Assembly (NCBI GenBank): GCA_023382975.1
Contig: JAHDXO010000054.1
Span: 13,448 to 77,396 of the forward strand
From: Pirellulaceae bacterium
GTDB taxonomy: Bacteria; Planctomycetota; Planctomycetia; Pirellulales; Pirellulaceae
Direction: 5' to 3'
DNA length: 63,949 bases
Under the pieces are notes generated by a model. It saw nothing but the letters and a program-made list of their open reading frames with translations, made no database searches and had not been told where the DNA came from. Of the stretch, positions 37,031 to 48,000 are shown piece by piece. Both the position numbers and the translations under genes were made by a program. The first letter of the stretch is position 1. Each line of letters begins with the position of its first letter.

Positions 37031-40000
37031 TTACCAGCCCGTGTGCGTGTTCGACGGCACGTCGTGGTAACAGCCGCATTCGTCGGGTTTGTCGTCGGGT
37101 AGATTCACACAGCCGGACAGCCACGCCCAGGCGGCCTTCTTCAGTTGCTCTTCACTCAAGCCCCACTTCTCCTTCTGATTCAACTGGCGATAGATCGACA
37201 GCATGCGCGAGTAGCATTCCCGGTGAATCCGGTCGGCGTTGCAGAGCTTGTAGCCGTCCTGATGGATCGGATGGAAGTGGAACTCCCGACGCATGCTCTG
37301 CGCGTTGCTGTACAGTTGCACGAGTTCCAGGCCCCACAGTTCGATCAACTCCTCGAGGCTGGTTCTGGTTCCGTCTTCGACCACCTGCAGCCGGACCGTG
37401 TAGACGTTCGAGGCCTGCGCTTCCCAGGGTCGTTTCAATTCGAAAACCAGGGTCTGCGTTCCTCGAGCATCCGGGGCGACGCGCGCCGTGAACACTCGCC
37501 GCTCCGTCGGCGCGCCGATCAACGGCCGCCCCCCGGGTCCGGTCTTGCGCGGTGCGGCCTCGGATCGCTCGCTGACCGTCACGCTTCGATCGGCGCGGGC
37601 CAAGCGAGCTTCGAACGGGTTGGCGTTCGACAGATTGACCCAGAAATCGATGCTTGCGCCGGGTGCCACGCGCAGACCGAGGTCGTGCGACATGCCCGCC
37701 AACGGCAGGCTGCCGCTGACGATCGCCGGCGGCTTGGTCTTGCCGACGACCGGGTCCGGCATCGGTTCGACGGGCGGCTTGGGCGTGGCGTCGGTCGGGT
37801 CGACCACGCGCACGCCGACCCACGCGAAGTCTTTCTTCGGCGGCGCGCTGCTCCATTTGCCGCGGAAGTGATCGCAGTCGGTGACGAACCGCACGTCGTC
37901 GTACTGGATGGTGACCTGGCCGGAGCTCGGGTTTTGGGCGCTCCAGACCTGACCATCGTCGCTCAGCGGACCCGAGCAGTAGTCTTCCCACTGGCCGTCG
38001 AAGTTGCGCATGTAGCCGGTCGCCTTGCCGCGTTCCACGACGACCTTCATGCGGACCTTCTCCGTCGGTTCGCCCGTGCCCTCGACGTTGTTGTACCAGC
38101 AGACGTCCCACAGGCCGTCGAACGAACAGCCGGTGACGGTCGGTTGGGTCGGCTCGGGCCCCTCGCGCATGATCAGGATCTCGCTGATGCGCGCCGCTCC
38201 GGCCTGGATCGCGATCTCCTTGCCCACGGTCTTGTAGCCGGCTTTCGAGGCGACCAACACATACTCGCCGGCGGTGCTCTGAAGCTCGACACGTCCCTGC
38301 GCGTCCGTCTGGCCGCTCCGAATCTCGCGCACGTCGCCCTTCAGAGGTTTCAGCAAGACTCGCACTTCGGCCACCGGCTGACGCCGACCGCCCATCTCTT
38401 CGTAAACCACGACCGGCAGAGACACCGCGGGCTGTTCGACCAGAGGCACAGGATCCGGCGTCGGCGGAACCGGCACAGGCGGAACAGGAACAGGTACGGG
38501 CGGAACAGGAACAGGTACGGGCGGAACAGGAACAGGTACGGGACTGTCGTCGGTCGGCCACGGCACGACCGGGCCCGCGTCGTCCGGCAATGCGGCAAGG
38601 TAGAGACGGATACAGTTCTCGCTGTCTACCACCACGTCGACGTTTCGCGCGTCCGGCTGGAACCCGGGTTTGAGGGCGACGGCCAGATAGGTCGCTTCGC
38701 CGTCGCGCAGGGTGAGTTCCGCAGTACCGTCCGGACCCGTCAGGGCGGTCGCCCGCTGCGCGCCTGATCGGTCGTCCTTGAATGCCTGCACGCGCGCGCC
38801 CGGCAGCGGCCAGCGTCCTTTGCCCTCGGTGCGGAACACCTGGGCGGTCAATCGAATCTCGGCGAATTTCTTCGCGAGCGTCAGCGAGCATTCGTTGAGG
38901 ACTCCGCCCTGCGCCTGGATGCGAGTCTCGCCGGGTTCATGGCCGTCGGCGCTGGCGGTCACCGCGTACTTGCCGGCCTTGGGCAATGCCAAGCGGGCCA
39001 CTCCGTTGGCATCGGTCTGCGCCTCGAGTCGGTTCGCATCCGGGCTCTCGTCCGGAACCACAAAGACCCACGCCCTTTCCAGGGGCACGAGTGCTTTTCC
39101 CTCCGGCCCAAGCACCGTCACCTCCAGCATCGTCGACGGATCGTCGGACCCCGGCGGACGCAAGACGATGGTGCCTTGATTGGGTTGCCCCGGCCGGACG
39201 TTCACTTCCGTTTCTCCGGGCGCGTACGTTGCGGCACTGGCTACGGCCACATACTTGCCCGGCCCGTCGGACAGATCGAAATGGGCTTTGCCCTGACCGT
39301 CCGTCACGGACTCGAATCGGCCGCGCACTCCTTGCCGAATCTTGTAGGCGAACACTCGCGCCCCGGCCAATGCGACGGGCGGCTCGACATCGCCGCGCTG
39401 GACGAAGATGTCGAGCGGCAGGGTCTCGGCCGGTGGAGCTTGCGGTTGCAAGGTGATCGAGGCGAAATTCATTCCCGGCAGCGTCTGGGTCTGGGCGAAG
39501 CCCGGCTGGAAGCCCGCCAGCGTGGCCTGGATGTTGTAGTTCGAATTGACCTGCAGCCCTTGCGCGAAGAACGCCAACCCCTGGGGATCGGTGGCTTGGT
39601 TGAACTGGCCGCATTGGACCTGAGCCCCCGGGCACGCAACAGCGTTGCCCTGGACGATCTTCAGAACCTGCACCTGCAAGGAAACTTGATTGGGAAGGGG
39701 CCACGGATTGGGCCACGGATTCGGATTAGGGTTCGGGTTTGGCCAAGGGTTCGGATTCGGATTCGGCCAAGGGTTGGGGTTCGGATTGGGATCGGGTTGA
39801 GGGGCAATGTCTGGACGCAACTCGATTTCCAGCTCCGACATGCCGGGCCGGACTTGGACCAGATAGGTTGGGCTGGGGCGATATCCCTGGGCCTGGGTCT
39901 CGACGGCATAGTCGCCGCCGGGGATTTCCACGCGGAAGCGGCCCTGGGCATCGGTCGTCGATTGCTTCACGACCACGTACGCGCCGTTGTCGGTCGCCCG

Positions 40001-41689
40001 CAGCCAGTCTACCTGAGCGCCTGCGACTCCCTGCAACCCGCCGCCCGCGTTGGCCGCGACAACGCGACCGGTGACTTGCACGGCCGCGGCCTCGACCCGC
40101 TGCACGACGAAGAACTTCGGCTGCATTCCCTCGGTCACGGCCCACGGGGCGTCGAGCACAGGTTCCCACGAGGCCTCCAAGTCGAGATCGACCAGGTACT
40201 CTCCGGCAGGGACCTTCAGCTCGAAAGCGCCGCGTTGATTGGTCACGGCCGAATACACGGCAGACGGCGCATTCAGGATCACTTCGACGCCCCGAATGCC
40301 CCGATACCCGGTCGAACTGGTCGCGTCCTTGTACATCACATAGCCGGCGGCAACGATCAGCGCGGGAGTGTCGGGTTGGGACGGTTCGACCTGGTCGGGC
40401 AGCGGCTTGAGCGTTTTCGGATCCAGTCCCTGCGCCCCGCCCGGCCGCCAGACCGGAACCTCGCGCGGCGATCGTTCTTCGATCCCGCAGCGTTTGCCTT
40501 GCTCGTCCAACCAGGCCGGCGGTGTTAGCCGGATCGCCGCCAAGGACAGCTTGTCCATCTCGTAGCCGTCGCTGTCGTAGACGACCGTTTCGCCGCGCCG
40601 CACTTCGACACGGTCGACCAGCCACTCGTCGGCGCCGTCGGACTGCGGTTCCGGATGGGCGAGCATCCCCAGAGCAAAGCCGCGGAAATCCGACGGGTCG
40701 AGTGGCACGCGCCGGAGATCTAGCTCAAACCGCCGCGGCCCCATGCCGATGACCGGCGGATCGGCTTTCGAGAAGAGCAGGAACTTATGTCCGCCCACGC
40801 CAAAGTACACGTCGTTGTGCGTAGCGGCCGATGCAACCGGACGTGTGGAAACGGTGACCGACAGCGACTCGATCGCTTCCCCGTTGCGCCCCCAAGGTTG
40901 GAACTGTGCTTCCTCGTACAGGATGCGGGGCGCGCCGGGCGGTACGGCAGCGGCCAACTGCTGCTTGAGTTCGACGATCTGCTGCTCGATTTGGACCAGC
41001 GCCTGCCGATCGGCCTCGGTGCCAAAGCCCGCCTCGCCAATCGCCCGGATGTCGGTGGCCAATTGCACCAGCTCCAACAATCGAGCTTGAAGCACCGGAA
41101 CCGGCGGCGCATCGGCAGCCTCGGCAATAGCGCCAGCAGGTTCTTGGCCGGTGCCTTGGGGCAGCGATTCCGCCGGGCAGACGTCGATCTTGTCGTTGGC
41201 GGCCAGCAGCTTGCCGTTGACGCAAATCGAGTAACCGGCGAGTCTCCAAGGCCGGGCGGCCGTACCCTGCAACGCGATCCGCGAGATGTCGGAAACCTGG
41301 ACGTCGGACAGCAGTTGGCTGCAGGTGCGGAGCCGATCCTGTCCGTCGTCGCCCTCGGCACGGAACGTGAATGTCGCGGACTGCCCAGCCGAAACGGTTA
41401 GCGCCGCGTTCGATTCCTGGGGCACGGCGCCGAACGACGGCAACTGGTCGACGTGGCCTACCGGATGAAGCCAGAAGGGAAAACCCAACCCCAGATCCAG
41501 TGCCAAAGGTTCGTCCAAGTCGGCGCCGTCACCAACCGAAAGAGTCGCTTCGACAGTGCGGACAGTGTCCGCTGCTGTCAATTCCGACCCTTGTTCGAAC
41601 TGGCCACAAGCGTCCTGACCGACGGGCGTCACTGCCGCCAGCAGACACAGCACCGCCGATGCGACAGCAAGTCTTCCGATGGGTTTCAT
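37031..41689 (-). CDS. Large secreted protein with multiple carboxypeptidase-regulatory/Cna-B-like domains
   Basis: A 1552-aa exported protein. The signal peptide is MKPIGRLAVASAVLCLLAAVTPVG. A beta-rich domain and a coiled-coil-like helix (ELVQLATDIRAIGEAG, IEQQIVELKQQLAAAV, about 215-260) follow. Then come about six carboxypeptidase-regulatory-like beta-sandwiches, recognised by turns such as GRFRVEIPGGDYAVETQ, GAFELKVPAGEYLVDLD and GRVELQSTAGEYVLVASKAGYK. These are separated by two extended linkers, one of Pro-Asn-Pro-Trp repeats (about 39697-39800) and one of Pro-Val-Pro repeats (38478-38540). The C-terminal part includes a domain with CSFDGLWDVCWYNN and VRMKVVVERGKATGYM, and a tail with several Cys. 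ATG 41689 is set by GGGAGGGTGA 5 bases before it; the longer frame from 41710 is less likely. Probably a cell-surface or periplasmic protein; function unknown. Confidence 0.75.
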   Translation of the reverse strand: MKPIGRLAVASAVLCLLAAVTPVGQDACGQFEQGSELTAADTVRTVEATLSVGDGADLDEPLALDLGLGFPFWLHPVGHVDQLPSFGAVPQESNAALTVSAGQSATFTFRAEGDDGQDRLRTCSQLLSDVQVSDISRIALQGTAARPWRLAGYSICVNGKLLAANDKIDVCPAESLPQGTGQEPAGAIAEAADAPPVPVLQARLLELVQLATDIRAIGEAGFGTEADRQALVQIEQQIVELKQQLAAAVPPGAPRILYEEAQFQPWGRNGEAIESLSVTVSTRPVASAATHNDVYFGVGGHKFLLFSKADPPVIGMGPRRFELDLRRVPLDPSDFRGFALGMLAHPEPQSDGADEWLVDRVEVRRGETVVYDSDGYEMDKLSLAAIRLTPPAWLDEQGKRCGIEERSPREVPVWRPGGAQGLDPKTLKPLPDQVEPSQPDTPALIVAAGYVMYKDATSSTGYRGIRGVEVILNAPSAVYSAVTNQRGAFELKVPAGEYLVDLDLEASWEPVLDAPWAVTEGMQPKFFVVQRVEAAAVQVTGRVVAANAGGGLQGVAGAQVDWLRATDNGAYVVVKQSTTDAQGRFRVEIPGGDYAVETQAQGYRPSPTYLVQVRPGMSELEIELRPDIAPQPDPNPNPNPWPNPNPNPWPNPNPNPNPWPNPWPLPNQVSLQVQVLKIVQGNAVACPGAQVQCGQFNQATDPQGLAFFAQGLQVNSNYNIQATLAGFQPGFAQTQTLPGMNFASITLQPQAPPAETLPLDIFVQRGDVEPPVALAGARVFAYKIRQGVRGRFESVTDGQGKAHFDLSDGPGKYVAVASAATYAPGETEVNVRPGQPNQGTIVLRPPGSDDPSTMLEVTVLGPEGKALVPLERAWVFVVPDESPDANRLEAQTDANGVARLALPKAGKYAVTASADGHEPGETRIQAQGGVLNECSLTLAKKFAEIRLTAQVFRTEGKGRWPLPGARVQAFKDDRSGAQRATALTGPDGTAELTLRDGEATYLAVALKPGFQPDARNVDVVVDSENCIRLYLAALPDDAGPVVPWPTDDSPVPVPVPPVPVPVPPVPVPVPPVPVPPTPDPVPLVEQPAVSLPVVVYEEMGGRRQPVAEVRVLLKPLKGDVREIRSGQTDAQGRVELQSTAGEYVLVASKAGYKTVGKEIAIQAGAARISEILIMREGPEPTQPTVTGCSFDGLWDVCWYNNVEGTGEPTEKVRMKVVVERGKATGYMRNFDGQWEDYCSGPLSDDGQVWSAQNPSSGQVTIQYDDVRFVTDCDHFRGKWSSAPPKKDFAWVGVRVVDPTDATPKPPVEPMPDPVVGKTKPPAIVSGSLPLAGMSHDLGLRVAPGASIDFWVNLSNANPFEARLARADRSVTVSERSEAAPRKTGPGGRPLIGAPTERRVFTARVAPDARGTQTLVFELKRPWEAQASNVYTVRLQVVEDGTRTSLEELIELWGLELVQLYSNAQSMRREFHFHPIHQDGYKLCNADRIHRECYSRMLSIYRQLNQKEKWGLSEEQLKKAAWAWLSGCVNLPDDKPDECGCYHDVPSNTHTGW
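38478..38540. repeat. 21-base tandem repeat coding Pro-Val-Pro linker
   Basis: Three exact copies of a 21-base unit (GGCGGAACAGGAACAGGTAC plus one base) inside the minus-strand gene, coding repeated PVPVPVP. Likely to vary in copy number by slippage. Confidence 0.85.
39697..39800. repeat. Tandem repeat coding Pro-Asn-Pro-Trp linker
   Basis: Imperfect repeats of about 12-24 bases (units of GGATTCGG, GGTTCGG and GGCCAAGGG) coding PNPNPWPNPNP-type sequence in the minus-strand gene. A flexible or extended spacer between beta-sandwich domains. Confidence 0.75.
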
Positions 41690-42086
41690 CGTCTCACCCT
41701 CCCCCCGCAAAAAGGCCCAATGAACTTCCAGCCAAAGCCGACATGCAAACGGGGGCCGCTTCGTATTCGCCGCCCGCTGAGTGTCGCGCGGAAGTGACGA
41801 AGCCGGTCCTCGAAACGGTCAGGATAAGCGACAACCGTATTCTCGCTCGGAACAAACCGCTTGAAAAGCAGGCCGCTTCTTTGAAACCCGCAAAACGCTT
41901 GTTCCCGCACTTGATCCTTACGGGTTCCTTGCTGGCTACCTCTTTGCGTTGGCTCCTGCAACCCGCAACACGCGACAACAGCAGAAAATCGATTTCGGCA
42001 CTTGTGGGACGTATAGAGCGCGGTAGACTACAGAACGGTGCATGCAAATCGTTCGGGGGCAGTTCCATCGAGACAAGGAGCTGGCC
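41690..42086. other. Divergent intergenic region
   Basis: 397 bases between two divergent giant genes. A plus-strand promoter candidate lies at 42002-42029. No convincing minus-strand promoter or operator was found. A few GCAACCCGC and AAACCCGC direct repeats occur at 41885-41975. No RNA gene seen. Confidence 0.5.
42002..42029 (+). promoter_or_regulatory. Possible promoter of the RHS gene
   Basis: TTGTGG (42002-42007), 16 bases, TAGACT (42024-42029), 58 bases before the ATG at 42087. Both boxes match four of six consensus bases, so this is tentative. Confidence 0.35.
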
Positions 42087-45000
42087 ATGAGTGATGCCTC
42101 TTCCTGCCTGTTGCGCCGTCGGTCTCGTCGCCATCGGTCGCTTCGGCGGCGAACACCCGTGTGGCTCGAACCTCTCGAGCCGCGTTGGCTTCTGGACGGC
42201 GCGTTTTGGCTGGCCGCCATGAAACCGCTGGGCGCGGCCGACAGGCCTTTTGACCGGTGGGAGCTGACGTTCAGCGAGGCGGTGGATGAAACGACGCTCG
42301 ACACCACCGGTGTTCGGCTCAACGGCCCCGGCGGCGATCTTCATCCGCTGGTGCTGACGCCGCGGGGCGATAACCGCTACGAAGCGGACTTTGGCGGTCA
42401 GACAGCGAAGACGAACTATGCTCTGACCGTCGGTCCCGATATCGAGTCGGCCGGTGGCCAGCCGCTGGACCAGAACCGCGACGGCACACCGGGCGACGGA
42501 TACACGGCGGCATTGTTTGCCTCCGGGGTGACGATTCCCGAGGGCGACGGCACGTACGACGGCCAATCGCTGATCCTGTACGGCAGCACGTCGACGATCA
42601 ACGGCCCGCACAGCTTCGCCGACATGCAGATACTGGGCGGAGCCACGCTCACGCACAGCGCAGCCACGGCGACGCAAGAATACCGGCTGGAATTGGATGT
42701 TTCGGACTCCTTGATCATCGACGCCACGTCGAAGATCGACGTCAGCGGGCGGGGGTATTTGCCGTGGCGGACGTTGGGGAACACCACGACGGGCGCGGCA
42801 GCCGGTGCATCAGGCGGCAGTTACGGCGGGTACGGTAACGGCGGCACCTCGGTATCCCAACGTACTAACGAAGTCTACGGCGATTTCCGCCAGCCAAACG
42901 AACTGGGGTCCGGGGGAGCAGGCCAGGTCGGTTATCCAGCCGCGGGCGGTGGGCTGGTCCGGATCGAGAGTGGGACGTTGACACTGGAGGGGGCGATTCG
43001 AGCGAATGGCGCCAATGGCTCAAGTGCCAGCGACAAGAGCGGCGGAGGCGGCAGCGGCGGGGCCGTGTATTTGGATGTCGGGACGTTGGCTGGTGGCGGG
43101 ACGATCTCCGCGGACGGCGGAAGCAATACCGGCTTCGGAAGAGCGGGCGGCGGGGGACGGGTCGCAGTCTACTACGCTGCTCTCTCGGGATTCGATCAGG
43201 ACAAGGTGCTCGCGCGAGGCGGAACGTCCGCGACGGGCAGCGGGCATGGAGCGGTAGGCACCGTTTATCTGGAACAGCGAGGTGGGGCGAGCCAGTTGAT
43301 TCTGGACAGCCACGGACGCGCCTCGGGTGCTTGGACGCCGCTGTCGGTCGCCAGCGGCACGACGTTGGCGGTGGACCGCCTGGAGATTGCGGGGCCCGGC
43401 GTGGCGGTGGGGCCGGCCGATGGGCTGGTGTTCCACGCGCCCGAGATCGACATCTCCGGCGGGGCGAGCTTCGAAGTGGCGACTCCGCAGCCAACCGACA
43501 CCGCGATTGTCGCCACCACCTTGAATGTCACCGGCGGCAGCTCGCTGACGCACCGGGCGGCCAGCGACAGCCGGGAATACAGCCTCCGCATCACCGCCGA
43601 CGCGATCCTGATCGACGCCACGTCGAAGATCGACGTCAGTGGGCGGGGGTATTTGCCGTGGCGGACATTGGGAAACACGACCACGGGCGCGGCAGCCGGT
43701 GGATCAGGCGGCAGTTATGGCGGATACGGCAACGGCGGCACCTCGGCATCCCAACGCACCAACGACGTCTACGGCGATTTCCGCCAGCCAAACGAACTGG
43801 GTTCCGGGGGAGCAGGCCAGGTCGGTTATCCAGCCGCGGGCGGTGGGCTGGTCCGGATCGAGAGTGGGACGTTGACACTGGAGGGGGCGATTCGAGCGAA
43901 TGGCGCCAATGGCTCAAGTGCCAGCGACAAGAGCGGCGGAGGCGGCAGCGGCGGGGCCGTGTATTTGGATGTCGGGACGTTGGCTGGTGGCGGGACGATC
44001 TCCGCGGACGGCGGAAGCAATACCGGCTTCGGAAGAGCGGGCGGCGGGGGACGGGTCGCAGTCTACTACGCTGCTCTCTCGGGATTCGATCAGGACAAGG
44101 TGCTCGCGCGAGGCGGAACGTCCGCGACGGGCAGCGGGCATGGAGCGGTAGGCACCGTTTATCTGGAACAGCGAGGCGGGGCGAGCCAGTTGATTCTGGA
44201 CAGCCACGGACGGACCTCGGGCGCTTGGACGCCGTTGTCGGTCGCCAGCGGCACGACGCTGGCGGTGGACCGCCTGGAGATTGCGGGGCCCGGTGTCGCA
44301 GTGGCTCCGGCGGACGCGTTGGTGTTCCACTCGCCCGAGATCGACATCTCGGGCGGTGCGAGTTTCGAGGTGGCGACTCAGCAGCCAACAGACACCGCGA
44401 TTGTCGCCACCACCATGAATGTCACCGGTGGCAGCACGTTGACGCACCGGGCGGCCAGTACCAGCCGCGAGTACAGTCTGCGGATCACCGCCGATACGAT
44501 CGTGATCGATGCTACTTCGAAGATCGACGTCAGTGGCCTCGGTTACTTATCGGGGCGGACGGTGGGGAACACGACCGTGGGTGGAGCCACGGGCAACGCG
44601 GGCGGCAGTTATGGTGGGCTCGGCGCGGGCAACACGACCAACGCCCTGTACGGAGATCCCGCGAATCCGAAGAGCCCGGGCTCGGGCGGCGCCGGCAATT
44701 GGTCGACTCCAGGTGGCGAAGGAGGCGGCGCAGTGATCCTGCATGCCAGGACGTTGACGCTGGACGGCGTCATCCGAGCCGACGGCGCGGGTGTGGCTGC
44801 GTCTGGTTTTGCCGGCGCCGGCAGCGGCGGCAGCGTGCGGATCGGCGTCGGCGCACTCGAGGGGGAAGGAACAATCTCCGCTGGCGGAGGAAACGTAACC
44901 GTGGGAACGGGGAGCGGAGGCGGTGGAGGCCGAATCGCGGTCTACGCATGGGACAGAATGAACCTGCCAATGGCGAACATTGCCGTTCGTGGTGGAACCG

Positions 45001-48000
45001 GTCCGGGCGGAGCGGGCGGAGCGGGCACGGTCGAATTCCCCACGCAACCGCTGGTCGAATGGGACTGGCCGCAGGATGCGATTTGGCACGGAGCGGAGTT
45101 GTTTGGCTGGAGCATCCTGGGACGAAATCCAGCCGAGGTGACAGTAAGCCTCGACGCTTATGCGCCGTGGAATTCGTATTCCCGCCCGCTTGGGCCTGTT
45201 TCCAACTTTGTCTGGGATACAACCACGGTTCCCGACGGACGTTACGAAATTCGGTTAACTTTGCGGGACGTTGGTGGGACGCCGATCGGCCAATTCCGGC
45301 GGGAGAACGTGCTGATTAATAATTCCGTGGTCTGGCACGAGGGGGCGATTCTTGCGGACGAGACGTGGGACGCGGCACAGGTGCATGCCGTCGAGAACAT
45401 GGCGACGGTGGGCGCGGGGGTGGCGCTGACGATCGAGCCGGGGGCGGTTGTGAAGCTTGTCCCCGGAGCGTGCCTGGTCGTCGCCAACGGCGGCATCCTT
45501 CATGCGCCTGCGACGTGGTCGGCGCCCATCGTCGTGACGCTGCTGGCGGACGACACCGTCGGCGGCGACACCAATCTAGACGGTCCCGCGTCCCATCCGC
45601 GTTTCGGGGATTCGTTGGGGATCAGCCTGCAAGGCACTGGGCAGGCCCACCTGACGGAACACGTCCAACTGCGCTACTTCGATAGCGCCCACTCCGGCAC
45701 GATCGCGACCGACCAAGTCTGGCCGGCTTGGCAATTGCATCGCATCACGGGCGACCTGACCGTGCCAGAAGGCGTAACGCTGACCATCCAGCCGGGGGCG
45801 GTGGTCAAATTCGCTGCGGGTGCGGGGATCGTCGTCGAGACCGGCGCCGAGCTGCAGGCCCAGGGCACGCTGGCGCAGCGGATCGTGTTCACTTCGATCC
45901 GTGACGACACGGCGGGCGGCGATACCAACGGCGACGGCAGCGCGACGGCTCCCTTGGCCGGCGATTGGGAGTCCGTGCGCATCCAAGGCCAGGGCTCGTT
46001 GACTCACGCCGAGTTCCGGTATGGTGGCAACTCGATCATCAATCAGTGGGGCGCGGGTGGCATGGTCGAGGTATCGAACGGACGTGCGACATTGGATGCC
46101 TGCATCATCCTCGAATCGCTCAAAGACGGGCTGTTGGCGGTCGGCACGGTCGACGTGACGAACTCGCTGCTGCTCCGCAACGACCGCGGCATCGCGGCCG
46201 CCGGTTCGGTACGCGTCGTCAACAGCACGTTGGACGATAATCGGATCGGCATCCTGGCCCACGGCGGAACGCTGCATGTGAACAACACGCTTGTCACGAA
46301 CAGCCTGCAGTACGGCATCGACTGGGACTTCGGCGGCAATGCGCCCGTGGTCCGTTACACCAACGTCTGGGGTTCGGGCACGGCCGACTTCCACAACCAC
46401 TTCGACCAACCCGATCCGGTGCCCGGCGTTGACGGCATCCTCTCGGCTGATCCGCGGTATCGGGATGCGGCCAGGGGCGATTTCCGGCTCCGTCATGACT
46501 CGCCGGCCATCGACGCCGCCGACGATTCCGTGGCCCCGCTGACCGATGCGGCCGGTGCGCCGCGATTTGACGATTCGTGGGTGCCGAACCGGATGGGTGG
46601 TTACGCCGATCTGGGCGCGTTCGAGTTCGTCGCCAATGCGCCGGGTGCCGTCGATCTGGTTCCCAGCTTGGTTTCCGGACCGATTACTGCCCTCGCCGGA
46701 GATCACGTGGTCCTGCAGTGGAAGATCACGAACTCGGGCACCGGCACTGCGACCGGCCCGTGGCATGATCGAATTGGGCTTGTGCCCCGGCGCGACAGCG
46801 ATGCGCCGGAACTGGTGGCGGCGAACGTGTTGGTCGGCCACGGCACCGTGCTCGGCCCCGGACAAGACTTGGTCTTCACGGTCGAAGTGCCGGTTCCCGG
46901 AGGCGTCGCGGGGGACTATAACTGGCGGGTCACGACAAATGCCAAGGCGGATGTATTCGAAGGTTCGAACTGCGCGAACAACGTCGCGCTCTCATCGGGG
47001 ACCGTGGCGTTGGACGTGCCGCGGTTGGCGCTTGGCGATGTAGTTTCGGGGATGCTATCGGCCGGCGAAGATCGCTATTTCCGCCTCGACGTTCCCGAGG
47101 GGGCCGACCTCGAAATCGCGGTTCAGGGGGCTGACCCCACTACGGTCGGTTTGCGAGTGGGCTACCGCAGCATGCCCTCGGCATGGGATTCCGCGGACCT
47201 TGATGGTTTCCCCAACTCGGGCCAGACAGTTTGGGTGCGGTCGGCGCGTCCCGGCGAGTACTACGTTCTGCTTCACGGCAACGACACAGCGGCGGTTGGT
47301 GCCGCGTATCAGCTTGCCGCGCGAATAGTGTCGAACGAGATCACCAACGTCCGACCGTCGCAAGGCAGCAATCGCGGCGAAGTCACGGTCGAATTGACCG
47401 CTTTCGGCCTGCCGACCGCCCCGACCATCGCGATCGTCGCAGCCGACGGCACGCGCCGGGAGGCGCATCGGATTTGGCAGCCGGACCTCGGGACGGTATG
47501 GGCCACGTTCGATCTGCGGGGGTTGGCGACGGGTCGGTACGACATCCGCATGGAAGGAGAGAGTGTCGTTCAGAAAGAAGGTGCTTTCGAGGTCACCGCA
47601 GGTGCGGCCGGGCGAGTCGTCGCGCACCTCAGCGGACCGGAGATCCTGCGCGCGGGGCGTGGGGGACAAATCACGATTACCTACGAGAATGACGGCCATA
47701 CCGACGTGCCCGCTCCTTTGCTGGTCATCACGGCCAATAACGCTGAATTGGCACCGACGGCATCTCTGCGAACTCCGATCGTCATGCGATTGGGCATCGG
47801 CAGCAGCGGGCCGAGTGGAATCCTGAGGCCGGGGGAAAGGGCCTCGTTCACCTTGCCCTTCGTACCCATCGGGCTGAATCGTCCCGCCTTGCGGTTGGAG
47901 ACCCTGACGGCCGATTCGCCGCTTTCGGCGGCGGCCGTTGATTGGCTCAGCCTGAAGGATGGGTTGAAACCCTCATACGCGCCGTCGGCTGCATGGGACG

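Noticed and set aside
38470..39800. Tandem short repeats as a possible CRISPR-like array
   Set aside because: The repeats are directly adjacent, in frame and coding for Pro-rich linkers; there are no spacers or cas genes.
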